From: Pseudomonas piscis
Lineage (GTDB): Bacteria; Pseudomonadota; Gammaproteobacteria; Pseudomonadales; Pseudomonadaceae
Direction of reading: 5' to 3'
Length of the DNA: 64,000 nt
NCBI RefSeq assembly: GCF_009380155.1
Contig: NZ_WHUV01000001.1
Location: 868,001-932,000, forward strand
Positions 35,387 through 45,570 of the stretch are shown here, in pieces (within the stretch, counting starts at the first letter, position 1; every line of letters starts with the position of its first letter). Below the pieces are notes generated by a model. That model had not been told where the DNA came from and searched no databases. It saw only the letters and a program-made list of their open reading frames with translations. The translations under genes were made by a program, and so were the position numbers.

Positions 35387-35490
35387 GTAGGAGCGGGCGG
35401 GCGGCGATCCGGCTTGCCCGCGATTCAGACGACGCAGTGCACCTGATGCACTGCGTTGTCGCCCATCGCGAACAAGCTTCGTTGCTGCAG
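35387..35490. repeat. REPIN with an insertion in one arm and a central hairpin
   Basis: The left arm (35387-35425) reads GTAGGAGCGGGC, then 12 extra bases, then GGCTTGCCCGCGAT. The right arm (35466-35490, inverted) keeps 20 of 25 consensus positions. Between them a near-perfect 14-bp stem (35428-35441 with 35447-35460, one G/T change) has a 5-nt loop. It lies between convergent genes and could act as a bidirectional transcription barrier. Confidence 0.68.
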
Positions 35491-35500
35491 GTTCGCGAGA

Positions 35501-36700
35501 TTATTTACGGCGCAATACGAAATCGCGAATCCGCTCGGCAGCCTCGACGCATTCGGCCAGTGGTGCCACCAGGGCCATGCGCACGCGGCCGGCGCCGGGG
35601 TTGGTGCCGTCCACATCGCGGGAAAGATAGGAGCCCGGGACCACGGTCACGTGTTCCTGTTCGAACAGGTCGCGGCAGAACGCTGCGTCATCACCGGCCA
35701 CGTTCGGCCACAGGTAGAAGCTGCCGTCCGGACGCTGCACGTCCATGACCGGTGCGAGAATCGCCAATACCGCATCGAATTTCTCGCGGTACAGCGCACG
35801 GTTGGCCCGTACATGGACTTCATCGTTCCAGGCGGCGACGCTGGCCAGTTGGGTCTGCACCGGCATGGCGCAGCCGTGGTAGGTGCGGTACAGCAAGAAG
35901 CCCTTGAGGATCTCGGCATCGCCGGCGACGAAGCCCGAGCGCAGGCCTGGCAGGTTGGAGCGCTTGGACAGGCTGTGGAACACCACGCAGCGCTTGAAGT
36001 CCTTACGGCCCAGCTCGGCGCAGGCGCTGAGCAGGCCGGGCGGCGGCGATTGCTCGTCGAAATACAGTTCGCTATAGCATTCGTCGGCGGCGATCACGAA
36101 GTCGTGCTCGTCCGCCAGGGCGATCAGCTTCTTCAGGGTCGCCAGCGGAATCAGTGCACCAGTGGGGTTGCCGGGCGAGCACAGGAACAGGATCTGGCAG
36201 CGCTGCCAGATCTCGGCCGGTACTGCGTCGAAGTCCGGGTTGAAGCCGTTTTCGTCCAGGCAGGGCAGGTAGTGCGGCTGGGCCCCGGCCAGGAACGCTG
36301 CACCCTCGTAGATCTGGTAGAACGGGTTGGGGCTGACCACCAGGGCGTCCTCGCCGCGATTGACCACGGTCTGGGTGAAGGCGAACAGCGCCTCGCGGGT
36401 ACCGTTCACCGGTAACACGTTACGCGCCGGGTCGATCCAGCCTTCCGGCACGCCGAAGCGCCGCTCGCACCAGGCACCGATGGCCTCGCGCAGGGCCGGG
36501 ATGCCCAGGGTAGTGGGGTACACGGCCATCTGGTCGAGGTTGTTGGCCAGGGCCTCGGCGACGAAGCTCGGCGAACGGTGCTTCGGTTCGCCGATGGACA
36601 GGGCAATGGGGCGCTTGTCTGGGTTGGGGGTGACGCCGCCGAGCAAGGCGCGGAGCTTTTCGAACGGGTAGGGCTGCAGCTGGTTCAGAGCGTTGTTCAT
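35501..36700 (-). CDS. dapC: Succinyldiaminopimelate transaminase
   Basis: A 399-aa fold-type I aminotransferase. PLP features: SPNPFYQIYEG, LCSPGNPTGA, AADECYSELYF and PLP lysine in SLSKRSNLPGLRSGF. The best fit is the DapC branch, which aminates N-succinyl-2-amino-6-ketopimelate; the glnD neighbour agrees with other Pseudomonas. ATG 36700 (MNNALNQLQPYPFEKLRAL) matches the family N-terminus; an upstream ATG at 36733 is possible. It is third in the map-glnD-dapC run, 39 nt after glnD. Confidence 0.9.
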   Translation of the reverse strand: MNNALNQLQPYPFEKLRALLGGVTPNPDKRPIALSIGEPKHRSPSFVAEALANNLDQMAVYPTTLGIPALREAIGAWCERRFGVPEGWIDPARNVLPVNGTREALFAFTQTVVNRGEDALVVSPNPFYQIYEGAAFLAGAQPHYLPCLDENGFNPDFDAVPAEIWQRCQILFLCSPGNPTGALIPLATLKKLIALADEHDFVIAADECYSELYFDEQSPPPGLLSACAELGRKDFKRCVVFHSLSKRSNLPGLRSGFVAGDAEILKGFLLYRTYHGCAMPVQTQLASVAAWNDEVHVRANRALYREKFDAVLAILAPVMDVQRPDGSFYLWPNVAGDDAAFCRDLFEQEHVTVVPGSYLSRDVDGTNPGAGRVRMALVAPLAECVEAAERIRDFVLRRK

Positions 36701-36739
36701 CGGTGCGGGGTCTCGATCAAAGCGTCGGGTCATGACCTG

Positions 36740-39442
36740 TCAGATGCTCAGGCGGGTCATTTCGATAGTCGGTTCATGGCTGACGCTCAACTGGCTGACG
36801 ATCGCATCCTGCAGGCGACTGCACAGCTGGGGGTCGGAAAGGGGCTGGTTGTGCGCGTCGGTAATGAAGAACACGTCTTCCACGCGCTCGCCCAGGGTGG
36901 CGATCTTGGCGTTCTGCAGCGACAGGTCGAACTCCAGGAAGATCTTGCCGATGCGCGCCAGCAAGCCCGGGCGGTCGGGAGCGCTGAGCTCCAGCACGGT
37001 GACCGGGCGCTGGGCGTCGTTGTGGATGGTCACCTCGGGGGCGAAGGCGAAGTGCTTGAGCTGGCGCGGTACCCGGCGCTGGATGATGGTCGGGTAGTCG
37101 TCGGGATTGCGCAGGGCATCGGTCAGGCCCTTGCGGATCTGCTCGACCCGCTCGGGGTTGTTGCCGATGGATTCGCCGTCGTTGTCCAGGACGATATAGG
37201 TGTCAAGGGTGAACTGGCTGCTGGAGGTGATGATCCGGGCGTCATGGATGTTCAGGTTGAGCTGGTCCATGGCGGCCACGGTCACGGCGAAGAAATCGTG
37301 CTGGTCGGGGGCATAGATGAAGATCTGCGTGCCGCCCTCGAATTCGCGCTGGGTGATTTCCTTGATCAGCACCAGCGAGCCGCCGTCGACCGGCTGCTGG
37401 AGGATGGCGTCGCTGTGCCAGGCCACGTCGCCGGCGGTGTGGCGCAGGAAGTAGTCGTCCCCCAGCTGTGACCAGAGTTGCTCGACCTCGTCCGGATCGG
37501 TGCCATTGCGCACCAGGATATCCAGGGCCGCGCTCTGGGTCTGGCGGATCTGCTCCTCGCGATCCACCGGGTTCTCCAGGCCGCGGCGCAGGGCGCGCTT
37601 GGTCTCGGTGTAGAGCTGGCGCAGCAGGCTGGCGCGCCAGGAGTTCCATAGGCTGGGGTTGGTGGCATAGATGTCGGCCACGGTCATCACGTAGAGGTAG
37701 TCCAGGCGGGTCTGGTCCACCACGACCTGGGCGAAGTCGTGGATCACTTGCGGGTCGGAGAGGTCCTTGCGCTGGGCTGTGGTGGACATCACCAGGTGGT
37801 TCTGCACCAGCCAGACGATCAGCCGGGTGTCCCATAGCGGCAGTTGGTGGCGGATGCAGAAGGCCTCGGCGTCCACTGCGCCGATTTCCGAGTGGTCGCC
37901 TTGCCGGCCCTTGCCGATGTCGTGGTAGAGGCCGGCCATGTAGATCAGCTCCGGCTTGGGCAGCTTGCCCATGAGCTTGCTGGCCAGCGGGAATTTCTCG
38001 GAAATGGGCGTGTACTGCAGTTTGCGCAGGTGCTTGATCAGGTTCAGCGTGTGGGCGTCCACGGTATATATGTGGAACAGGTCGTGCTGCATCTGCCCGA
38101 CGATGAAGCCGAACTCGGGCAGGTAGCGTCCGAGAATGCCGTAGCGGTTCATCCGCCGCAGGTTGCGGTGGATGCCGATCTCGCACTTGAACAGCTCGAT
38201 GAACAGGCTGGTGTTGCGGATGTCGTGGCGGAAATCGTCGTCGATCAGGTGCCGGTGCTCGCGCAACAGGCGGATGGTGTCGGCGCGCACGCCCTTGATC
38301 TCAGGGTGCTGGGCCATCAGCACGAAGATCTCCAGCATCGCGAACGGGGTGCGCTTGAACACCTTGTCGTTGATCGCTTCGATATAGCCGTCGTGCAGCT
38401 GGAAGCGGGCGTTGATTGGCTGGGGCGGTGCTTCATCCTCGGGCGCGAGGATCACCTCTTCGAAGTGCTGGATGATCAGGTCGCTCAGCTGGGCGATGCT
38501 CATCACCACGCGGTAGTACTGCTGCATGAAGCTTTCGATGCTCTGCTTGGCGTCTTCGCCCTCGAAGCCCAGCAGGGTGGCGATGGAGCGCTGGTGGTCG
38601 AGCAGCAGGCGGTCTTCGGCGCGTCCAGCGAGCATGTGCAGGGCGTAGCGCACACGCCAGAGGAACTCCTGGGAGGACGCCAGCAAGGCGTTCTCGCTTT
38701 CCAGCAGGAACCCTTCGCCGGCCAGGGCCCGCAGGTTCAGGGTGCCGTACTGGCGGCGGGCGACCCAGAGAATAGTCTGGATATCCCGCAGGCCGCCGGG
38801 CGAGCCCTTGACGTTGGGCTCCAGGTTGTACTCGGTATCGTTGTACTTGTGGTGGCGAGCCTTTTGTTCGGCGTGCTTGGCCAGGAAGAAGTCTTTGCTC
38901 GGCCACATGTGTTCGGTGCTGGTGACTTCCAGCATGCGCTGGCGCAGGCGCTCGGGGCCGGCGATGGTGCGGCTTTCCATCAGGTTGGTGATCACCGTCA
39001 GGTCGGCCCGGGCCTGTTCTGCGCACTCATCCACCGAGCGCACGCTTTGCCCCACCTCCAGGCCGATATCCCAGAGCAGGGTGAGGAAGCGTTCGATGGA
39101 ATCGCGAAAGATCTCGTGGTCGGCGCTGTCCAGCAGGATCAGCAGGTCGATGTCGGAGTAGGGGTGGAGCTCGCCGCGTCCGTAGCCGCCGACCGCCACC
39201 AGGGCGATATCGGCTTCGGCGCTCCAGCTGAACTGGTCCCAGGCCTTTTGCAGGATGTTGTCGATGAACCAGGCGCGGTCTTCGATGAGCCGGCGGATCT
39301 CCCGTCCGCTGCGAAAGCGGTTGTCGAGCACTTCCCGTGCCTGGCGGATGGCTTTCTTGAAGGCTGCGATGGGGCTGGCCTTCAATGCCAGTTCCGCCTG
39401 GAACTGGCCGCGGTCGAAGAGTTCGGGATCCACCTGCGGCAT
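36740..39442 (-). CDS. glnD: PII uridylyltransferase / uridylyl-removing enzyme
   Basis: A 900-aa nitrogen sensor that uridylylates PII (GlnK) when glutamine is low and removes UMP when it is high. Domains: nucleotidyltransferase with [15 protein letters not shown] (Asp97, Asp99), a central helical linker, HD domain with [14 protein letters not shown] (His507, Asp508), and two C-terminal ACT domains (about 705-785 and 815-895) that sense glutamine. All active residues are present. It is 47 nt after map and precedes dapC. Confidence 0.97.
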   Translation of the reverse strand: MPQVDPELFDRGQFQAELALKASPIAAFKKAIRQAREVLDNRFRSGREIRRLIEDRAWFIDNILQKAWDQFSWSAEADIALVAVGGYGRGELHPYSDIDLLILLDSADHEIFRDSIERFLTLLWDIGLEVGQSVRSVDECAEQARADLTVITNLMESRTIAGPERLRQRMLEVTSTEHMWPSKDFFLAKHAEQKARHHKYNDTEYNLEPNVKGSPGGLRDIQTILWVARRQYGTLNLRALAGEGFLLESENALLASSQEFLWRVRYALHMLAGRAEDRLLLDHQRSIATLLGFEGEDAKQSIESFMQQYYRVVMSIAQLSDLIIQHFEEVILAPEDEAPPQPINARFQLHDGYIEAINDKVFKRTPFAMLEIFVLMAQHPEIKGVRADTIRLLREHRHLIDDDFRHDIRNTSLFIELFKCEIGIHRNLRRMNRYGILGRYLPEFGFIVGQMQHDLFHIYTVDAHTLNLIKHLRKLQYTPISEKFPLASKLMGKLPKPELIYMAGLYHDIGKGRQGDHSEIGAVDAEAFCIRHQLPLWDTRLIVWLVQNHLVMSTTAQRKDLSDPQVIHDFAQVVVDQTRLDYLYVMTVADIYATNPSLWNSWRASLLRQLYTETKRALRRGLENPVDREEQIRQTQSAALDILVRNGTDPDEVEQLWSQLGDDYFLRHTAGDVAWHSDAILQQPVDGGSLVLIKEITQREFEGGTQIFIYAPDQHDFFAVTVAAMDQLNLNIHDARIITSSSQFTLDTYIVLDNDGESIGNNPERVEQIRKGLTDALRNPDDYPTIIQRRVPRQLKHFAFAPEVTIHNDAQRPVTVLELSAPDRPGLLARIGKIFLEFDLSLQNAKIATLGERVEDVFFITDAHNQPLSDPQLCSRLQDAIVSQLSVSHEPTIEMTRLSI

Positions 39443-39489
39443 CGATTGCTTTCCTTTCTATCTATAAGGTCGGGGCGCGGCGGTGTGGA

Positions 39490-40272
39490 TCAGGGCGACA
39501 CCCGGGCGATGGTGTCGTCGCTGCGCAGGGTGAAGATCTCGTAGCCGGTCTCTGTCACCAGCAGGGTGTGTTCCCACTGCGCCGACAACTTGCGGTCCTT
39601 GGTGATGGCGGTCCAGCCGTCGCCCAGGACCTTGGTATCGGCCTTGCCCTGGTTGATCATCGGCTCGATGGTGAAGGTCATGCCGGCCTTGAGCTCCATG
39701 CCGGTGCCAGCGCGGCCGTAGTGCAGGATCTGCGGTTCTTCGTGGAACACCTTGCCAATGCCATGGCCGCAGAATTCACGGACCACCGAGAAGCCGTTCT
39801 TTTCGGCGTGCTTCTGGATCACTTCGCCGATATCGCCCAGGCGGCATCCCGGCTTCACCAGCTCGATGGCCTTGTACATGCATTCCTGGGTGATCTGCGA
39901 CAGGCGCTCGGCCCAGACCGGCACGGCGCCGACGTGGAACATGCGGCTGGTATCGCCGTGGTAGCCGTCCTTGATGACGGTCACGTCGATGTTCAGGGTG
40001 TCGCCATTCTTCAACGGCTTGTCGTTGGGAATGCCGTGGCACACCACGTGGTTGATCGAGGTGCAGATGGACTTGGGGAAGCCCTTGTAGTTCAGCGGGG
40101 CCGGGATGGCGCCTTGCACGTTGACGATGTAGTCATGGCAGATGCGATCCAGTTCTTCGGTGGTGACACCGGGTTTGACATGCTCGGCAATCATTTCCAG
40201 CACTTCGGCGGCCAGTTTGCCGGCGACACGCATTTTTGCGATGTCCTCGGGGGTTTTGAGGGTGACGGTCAT
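39490..40272 (-). CDS. map: Methionine aminopeptidase, type I
   Basis: A 260-aa M24 metallopeptidase that removes the initiator methionine. The five metal ligands lie in NIDVTVIKDGYHGDTSRMF (two Asp), CGHGIGKVFHEEP (His), TFTIEPMINQ (Glu) and SAQWEHTLLVT (Glu). It is first in the minus-strand run map-glnD-dapC and divergent from rpsB, the usual gammaproteobacterial layout. Confidence 0.97.
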   Translation of the reverse strand: MTVTLKTPEDIAKMRVAGKLAAEVLEMIAEHVKPGVTTEELDRICHDYIVNVQGAIPAPLNYKGFPKSICTSINHVVCHGIPNDKPLKNGDTLNIDVTVIKDGYHGDTSRMFHVGAVPVWAERLSQITQECMYKAIELVKPGCRLGDIGEVIQKHAEKNGFSVVREFCGHGIGKVFHEEPQILHYGRAGTGMELKAGMTFTIEPMINQGKADTKVLGDGWTAITKDRKLSAQWEHTLLVTETGYEIFTLRSDDTIARVSP

Positions 40273-40534
40273 ACAGGCTCTCTTGACGCTCAGGGGGAGC
40301 GATAAACACGGGATGGCCAGAAAACCGCGCTCGCCAGGCTTGGCCTGCGATAGGGCCGCGAGGTTTTCGGAAGCCGCAAAGGTGCGATTCTAACAGAGGC
40401 TCGGCGCAAATCCGCGGTTGTGCCGGTGCTTGCCTTTATCCAAGGGTGCATTCTGGACCGATTCCAGGGGCAGGGCAAAAAACCGCGCAGATCGGCGGAT
40501 GTGAAACCGGGTTCCGTTTTTGCCCTTGCTGTGA
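40273..40534. other. Intergenic region between divergent map and rpsB
   Basis: This region must carry the map promoter, which I could not pin down. A REP-like short palindrome, CAGGC-TTG-GCCTG, occurs at 40335-40347 followed by CGATA, similar to the core of the REP family in this window. No small gene is evident. Confidence 0.35.
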
Positions 40535-40680
40535 TATAAAATGCGCCGCTTTCCGGGGATGTCCCTGAAAAGCCCAAACCCACACACGTGTCGACACGAT
40601 GACCTGGGTGCCCTCAGCTCAAGCTGTTGGTTGGTCATTGGGATACGTGGAGGCCTAACCCGACTTATTAAGGAACTATC
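40535..40680 (+). promoter_or_regulatory. rpsB promoter and structured leader (likely S2 autoregulation site)
   Basis: A -10 TATAAA (40535-40540) is followed by ATGCGCC; the -35 is weak (TTCCGT, 17-nt spacing). The leader of about 130 nt contains ATGACC (40599-40604) that can pair with GGTCAT (40633-40638), an AGCTcaAGCT element between them, and AAGGA before the ATG. Gammaproteobacterial rpsB leaders bind S2 to repress rpsB-tsf; that this leader does so is inference from position and the stem. Confidence 0.55.
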
Positions 40681-41418
40681 ATGTCCCAAGTCAACATGCG
40701 CGATATGCTGAAGGCCGGTGTGCACTTCGGTCACCAAACCCGTTACTGGAATCCGAAAATGGGCAAGTACATTTTCGGCGCGCGTAACAAGATCCACATC
40801 ATCAACCTGGAAAAAACCCTGCCAATGTTCAACGAGGCTCTGACCTTCGTAGAGCGTCTGGCCCAGGGCAAGAACAAGATTCTGTTCGTCGGCACCAAGC
40901 GTTCCGCCGGCAAGATCGTTGCTGAAGAAGCAGCACGTTGCGGTTCGCCGTACGTCGATCACCGCTGGTTGGGCGGCATGCTGACCAACTACAAGACCAT
41001 CCGTGCTTCCATCAAGCGTCTGCGTGACCTCGAAGTCCAGGCTGAAGACGGTACCTTCGCCAAGCTGACCAAGAAAGAGGCGCTGATGCGCACTCGCGAT
41101 CTGGAAAAGCTGGATCGCTCCCTGGGTGGTATCAAGGACATGGGCGGTCTGCCTGACGCACTGTTCGTAATCGACGTTGACCACGAGCGCATCGCGATCA
41201 CCGAAGCCAACAAGCTGGGCATCCCGGTCATCGGCGTTGTCGATACCAACAGCAGCCCGGAAGGCGTTGACTACATCATCCCAGGCAACGATGACGCCAT
41301 TCGCGCCATCCAGCTGTACATGGGTTCGATGGCTGATGCCGTGATCCGTGGCCGCAACAACGTTGCTGGCGGCACCGAAGTGTTCGAAGAAGCTGCAGCA
41401 CCGGCGGCTGAAGCCTGA
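40681..41418 (+). CDS. rpsB: 30S ribosomal protein S2
   Basis: A 245-aa S2 protein starting [27 protein letters not shown], the universal S2 N-terminal signature. The second signature, [26 protein letters not shown], is also intact. The start has AAGGA 6-7 nt upstream. It heads the rpsB-tsf transcription unit; a strong hairpin in the 202-nt gap probably lowers tsf read-through relative to rpsB. Confidence 0.98.
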   Translation: MSQVNMRDMLKAGVHFGHQTRYWNPKMGKYIFGARNKIHIINLEKTLPMFNEALTFVERLAQGKNKILFVGTKRSAGKIVAEEAARCGSPYVDHRWLGGMLTNYKTIRASIKRLRDLEVQAEDGTFAKLTKKEALMRTRDLEKLDRSLGGIKDMGGLPDALFVIDVDHERIAITEANKLGIPVIGVVDTNSSPEGVDYIIPGNDDAIRAIQLYMGSMADAVIRGRNNVAGGTEVFEEAAAPAAEA

Positions 41419-41449
41419 GTAACTGACGCTTAGCGTTTACTCAGTACGC

Positions 41450-41475
41450 AAAAAGGGGGCTTGGCCCCCTTTTTG
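41450..41475 (+). terminator. Intra-operon terminator between rpsB and tsf
   Basis: AAAAAGGGGGC (41450-41460), a TTG loop and GCCCCCTTTTT (41464-41474). The perfect stem is followed by a T-run. It likely gives partial termination, as in other bacteria. Confidence 0.88.
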
Positions 41476-41620
41476 CCAACTCGAAAATCATTTCGTAGCG
41501 GGCCCCGACAGTTTCTGTAATGCGTGGCTGCTATGAAGTGGGTTCGGGGTAGTGCCCAAGAATTGAGCGCCCGTTCAGTCGGGTGGAATGGTTGATAACC
41601 TATCCAAGAGGATTTTGAAA

Positions 41621-42487
41621 ATGGCAGAGATTACTGCAGCGCTGGTCAAAGAACTGCGCGAGCGTACCGGCGAAGGCATGATGGACTGCAAGAAGGCCCT
41701 GACCAAGGCCGGCGGCGACATCGAGAAAGCCATTGATGACATGCGTGCCTCCGGCGCGATCAAGGCTGCCAAGAAAGCTGGCAACGTTGCCGCTGAAGGC
41801 GCTATCGCCATCAAGGACGACGGTAAAGCCGCCGTTCTGCTGGAAGTGAACTCGCAGACCGACTTCCTGGCTCTGCAGGACGACTTCAAGGCGTTCGTTG
41901 CTGCCAGCGTGGAAAAAGCTTTCGCTGACAAGCTGACCGACGCAGCTCCGCTGATCGAAGCTCAAGAAGCTGACCGCCTGATCCTGGTTGGCAAGACTGG
42001 CGAAAACGTCAACATCCGTCGTCTGGCTCGCGTTGAAGGTGACGTGGTCGGTACTTACCTGCACGGTAACAAGATCGGTGTTGCGGTTGTCCTGAAAGGC
42101 GGTTCCGTAGAACTGGCCAAAGACATCGCCATGCACGTAGCTGCCAGCAACCCTGAGTTCCTGCTGCCATCGCAAGTTTCCGCCGAAGCCATCGAGCGCG
42201 AAAAAGGCGTCTTCCTGCAGCTGAACGAAGACAAGATGAAAGGCAAGCCAGCTGACATCGTTGAAAAAATGATTGCTGGTCGTATCAGCAAGTTCCTGGC
42301 CGAGGCCAGCCTGGTTGAGCAAGCTTTCGTCAAGGATCCAGAAGTCACCGTTGGTGCTCTGGCCAAGAAAGGCGGCGCTGAAATCGTTTCCTTCACTCGT
42401 TTCGCCGTAGGCGAAGGCATCGAGAAGAAAGAAGACAACTTCGCCGAAGAAGTTGCTGCACAACTGGCTGCTGCCAAGCAACAGTAA
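41621..42487 (+). CDS. tsf: Elongation factor Ts
   Basis: A 288-aa guanine-nucleotide exchange factor for EF-Tu. The N-terminal signature VKELRERTGEGMMDCKKAL is intact, followed by NSQTDFLALQDDF. ATG 41621 (MAEITAALVKEL) has AGAGG upstream; in-frame codons before it are not conserved. A stem-loop terminator follows. Codon use (few rare codons) fits a highly expressed gene. Confidence 0.98.
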   Translation: MAEITAALVKELRERTGEGMMDCKKALTKAGGDIEKAIDDMRASGAIKAAKKAGNVAAEGAIAIKDDGKAAVLLEVNSQTDFLALQDDFKAFVAASVEKAFADKLTDAAPLIEAQEADRLILVGKTGENVNIRRLARVEGDVVGTYLHGNKIGVAVVLKGGSVELAKDIAMHVAASNPEFLLPSQVSAEAIEREKGVFLQLNEDKMKGKPADIVEKMIAGRISKFLAEASLVEQAFVKDPEVTVGALAKKGGAEIVSFTRFAVGEGIEKKEDNFAEEVAAQLAAAKQQ

Positions 42488-42510
42488 GACGGTTTTACAA
42501 CTGTCGCCCG

Positions 42511-42545
42511 AAAGAGGCTGCCCGCTCACGCGCGCAGCCTCTTTT
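42511..42545 (+). terminator. Terminator after tsf
   Basis: AAAGAGGCTGC (42511-42521) pairs with GCAGCCTCTTT (42534-42544), and further T follows. This ends the rpsB-tsf unit, so pyrH probably starts from its own promoter in 42546-42694. Confidence 0.88.
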
Positions 42546-42694
42546 CAAATGGGTAGGGCAATTTTGTTGTCCGCTCCCGGAACCGGCTTACAAAGCCGTG
42601 TTCTGATGGCGCTGTGACAGCGTCAAGCTAGAGTGAACGCAAGCTGCAAACAGCTCGCAAAGAATTTTTAAATACGCCGCAGGAGAGATTCGCA

Positions 42695-43438
42695 ATGGCT
42701 CAGCAGGGCAGTGGTTATCAAGCTCGCTATAAACGCATTCTACTCAAGCTTAGCGGCGAGGCCCTGATGGGCTCGGAAGAGTTCGGGATCGATCCCAAGG
42801 TGCTGGACCGCATGGCGCTGGAAGTCGGCCAACTGGTCGGTATCGGTGTCCAGGTGGGCTTGGTGATCGGTGGTGGCAACCTGTTCCGTGGCGCCGCCTT
42901 GAGTGCCGCCGGCATGGATCGGGTCACTGGCGACCACATGGGCATGCTGGCCACCGTGATGAACGGCCTGGCGATGCGTGACGCGCTGGAACGTGCCAAT
43001 ATCTCGGCCATCGTGATGTCGGCTATTTCCATGGTCGGCGTGACCGATCACTATGACCGTCGCAAGGCCATGCGCCACCTGAACTCCAAAGAGGTGGTGA
43101 TCTTCGCGGCCGGTACCGGTAACCCGTTCTTCACTACCGACTCTGCAGCGTGCCTGCGGGCCATTGAGATCGACGCCGACGTCGTGCTCAAGGCGACCAA
43201 GGTCGATGGTGTTTACACTGCAGATCCGTTCAAGGACCCGCATGCCGAGAAGTTCGATCATCTGACCTACGATGAAGTGCTGGATCGCAAGCTGGGAGTG
43301 ATGGACCTGACGGCTATCTGCCTGTGCCGCGACCACAAGATGCCGCTGCGGGTATTTAACATGAACAAGCCCGGCGCCCTGCTGAACATCGTGCATGGTG
43401 GCGCTGAAGGAACCCTGATCGAGGAAGGCGAACAATGA
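42695..43438 (+). CDS. pyrH: UMP kinase
   Basis: A 247-aa hexameric UMP kinase of the amino-acid-kinase fold, unrelated to eukaryotic UMP/CMP kinase. [10 protein letters not shown] and [10 protein letters not shown] are the signatures, with [16 protein letters not shown] in the nucleotide site. AGGAGAG lies 6-12 nt before the ATG. It overlaps frr by 4 nt (ATGA), so the two are coupled. Confidence 0.98.
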   Translation: MAQQGSGYQARYKRILLKLSGEALMGSEEFGIDPKVLDRMALEVGQLVGIGVQVGLVIGGGNLFRGAALSAAGMDRVTGDHMGMLATVMNGLAMRDALERANISAIVMSAISMVGVTDHYDRRKAMRHLNSKEVVIFAAGTGNPFFTTDSAACLRAIEIDADVVLKATKVDGVYTADPFKDPHAEKFDHLTYDEVLDRKLGVMDLTAICLCRDHKMPLRVFNMNKPGALLNIVHGGAEGTLIEEGEQ

Positions 43439-43992
43439 TCAACGAAATCAAGAAAGACGCCCAGGAGCGCATGAAGAAGAGCCTGGAGTCCCTGGCCCAT
43501 GCGTTCGGCCAGATCCGCACTGGCAAGGCGCACCCCAGCATCCTGGGCAGCGTGATGGTGCCTTACTACGGCGCCGACACTCCTTTGAGCGGCGTCGCCA
43601 ACGTGACCGTGAAGGATTCCCAGACCCTGCAGGTCGTGCCGTTCGAGCGCAACATGCTGGGGGCCATCGACAAGGCCATCGGCAGCGCCGGCCTGAACCT
43701 CAACCCAACCAACCTGGGTGAGTTGCTGCTGATCAAGATGGCGCCGCTGACCGAGGAAACCCGCAAGGGCTTCACCAAGCAAGCGCGCGCCGCTGCCGAG
43801 GACGCACGGGTTGCGGTACGCAACATTCGTCGTGACGCCCTGGGCGAGCTGAAGAAGCTGTCCAAGGACAAGGCCATCAGTGAAGACGAGGAGCGCCGCG
43901 CCGGTGCCGAAATCGACAAGCTGATCAAGGAGTTCGAGGGCCAGATCGCCAAGGCGACCGAGGAAAAAGAAAAAGACCTGATGGCCGTATAA
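43435..43992 (+). CDS. frr: Ribosome recycling factor
   Basis: A 185-aa protein that splits post-termination ribosomes with EF-G. The conserved core is [18 protein letters not shown] near the N-terminus and [13 protein letters not shown] in domain I helices. Length is standard. It overlaps pyrH and precedes uppS by 16 nt, forming pyrH-frr-uppS-cdsA-dxr. Confidence 0.98.
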   Translation: MINEIKKDAQERMKKSLESLAHAFGQIRTGKAHPSILGSVMVPYYGADTPLSGVANVTVKDSQTLQVVPFERNMLGAIDKAIGSAGLNLNPTNLGELLLIKMAPLTEETRKGFTKQARAAAEDARVAVRNIRRDALGELKKLSKDKAISEDEERRAGAEIDKLIKEFEGQIAKATEEKEKDLMAV

Positions 43993-44008
43993 GGATCAGG
44001 ACGTTTTC

Positions 44009-44764
44009 ATGGAAAAGACCAAACAGCCTGTGCCGTCTTCAGTGCCACGCCATGTCGCGATCATCATGGACGGAAACAACCGCTGGGCAAAAAAACGCTT
44101 CATGCCGGGTGTGGCCGGGCATAAGGCGGGTGTTGATGCGGTACGTGCAGTCATCGAGGTGTGCGCCGAGGCCAAGGTCGAGGTTCTGACCCTGTTTGCC
44201 TTTTCCAGTGAAAACTGGCAGCGCCCGGCCGATGAAGTCAGCGCCTTGATGGACCTGTTCTTCAAGGCGCTGCGTCGTGAGGCCAAGCGCCTCAACGACA
44301 ACAACATCAGCCTGCGGATCATTGGCGATCGTTCGCGTTTCCATCCCGAATTGCAGGCGGCGATGCGCGAGGCCGAAGCCATCACCGCCGGCAGCGATCG
44401 TTTCATCCTGCAGATCGCCGCCAACTACGGCGGCCAGTGGGATATCGCCCAGGCTGCCCAACGCCTGGCGCGTGAGGTGCAGGCCGGCCATTTGCGCCCC
44501 GACGACATCACTCCGGACTTGCTGCAGGCTTGCCTTGCCACCGGCGATTTGCCGTTGCCCGACCTGTGCATCCGCACCGGTGGCGAGCATCGCATCAGCA
44601 ATTTCCTGCTGTGGCAGCTGGCTTATGCCGAGCTGTATTTCTCCGACCTGTTCTGGCCGGACTTCAAACACGATGCCATGCGCCATGCGCTGGCCGATTA
44701 CGCATCTCGCCAGCGGCGCTTCGGTAAGACGAGCGAGCAGGTCGAGGATGGAGCCCGGGTTTAA
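44009..44764 (+). CDS. uppS: Undecaprenyl diphosphate synthase (cis-prenyltransferase)
   Basis: A 251-aa cis-prenyltransferase that makes C55-PP, the lipid carrier of peptidoglycan and O-antigen. VAIIMDGNNRWAKKR holds the catalytic Asp, FAFSSENWQRP and RTGGEHRISNFLLWQLAYAE complete the family signatures. Its stop shares one base with the cdsA start (TAATG), so it is translationally coupled to that gene. Confidence 0.97.
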   Translation: MEKTKQPVPSSVPRHVAIIMDGNNRWAKKRFMPGVAGHKAGVDAVRAVIEVCAEAKVEVLTLFAFSSENWQRPADEVSALMDLFFKALRREAKRLNDNNISLRIIGDRSRFHPELQAAMREAEAITAGSDRFILQIAANYGGQWDIAQAAQRLAREVQAGHLRPDDITPDLLQACLATGDLPLPDLCIRTGGEHRISNFLLWQLAYAELYFSDLFWPDFKHDAMRHALADYASRQRRFGKTSEQVEDGARV

Positions 44765-45570
44765 TGCTCAAACAACGAATCATTACTGCGTTGATCCTGC
44801 TACCGATCGCCTTGGGTGGGTTTTTCCTGCTCGAAGGCTCGAACTTCGCCCTGTTCATCGGCCTGGTGGTCGCACTGGGTGGTTGGGAGTGGGCGCGGCT
44901 GGCAGGGTTCAGTGCGCAGCCGGCGCGAATCGCCTATGCCGTGGCGGTGGCGGCACTGTTGTTCATGATGCACCTGGTTCCAGGTGTCGCTCCATGGATC
45001 CTGGGAGCTGCGGTGCTGTGGTGGGGCTTGGCGACATTCCTGGTGCTCACCTATCCGCGTAGCAGCGAACAATGGTCCGGGGCAGCCCCCAAGCTGTTGA
45101 TCGGCTTGCTGATCCTGCTGCCGGCCTGGCAGGGCTTGGTGTTCATCAAGCAATTGCCGCTGGGCAATTGGCTGATCATGGCGGTGATGGTGTTGGTCTG
45201 GGGTGCGGATATCGGCGCCTATTTCTCGGGCCGGGCCTTTGGCAAGCGCAAGCTGGCACCCCAGGTCAGCCCTGGCAAGAGCTGGGAGGGCGTATATGGT
45301 GGCCTGGCCCTGAGCCTGGTTATCACCGCGGTGGTGGGGCTGGTTCGTGGCTGGGGTTTTGGCCAGATGGTCGTGGGCCTTCTGGGGGCGGCCATCGTAG
45401 TCTTCATCTCGGTGGTGGGCGACCTGACCGAAAGCATGTTCAAGCGCCAGGCCGGCATCAAGGACAGCAGTAACCTGCTGCCTGGCCATGGCGGCGTTCT
45501 GGACCGGATCGACAGCCTGACTGCAGCGATTCCAGTGTTCGCAGTGCTGCTGTGGATGACCGCATCGTGA
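44764..45570 (+). CDS. cdsA: Phosphatidate cytidylyltransferase
   Basis: A 268-aa polytopic inner-membrane enzyme forming CDP-diacylglycerol from phosphatidate and CTP. There are about seven to eight hydrophobic segments. The C-terminal signature is [20 protein letters not shown] followed by [14 protein letters not shown], with [21 protein letters not shown] before it. It overlaps uppS by 1 nt and dxr by 4 nt (GTGA). Confidence 0.97.
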   Translation: MLKQRIITALILLPIALGGFFLLEGSNFALFIGLVVALGGWEWARLAGFSAQPARIAYAVAVAALLFMMHLVPGVAPWILGAAVLWWGLATFLVLTYPRSSEQWSGAAPKLLIGLLILLPAWQGLVFIKQLPLGNWLIMAVMVLVWGADIGAYFSGRAFGKRKLAPQVSPGKSWEGVYGGLALSLVITAVVGLVRGWGFGQMVVGLLGAAIVVFISVVGDLTESMFKRQAGIKDSSNLLPGHGGVLDRIDSLTAAIPVFAVLLWMTAS

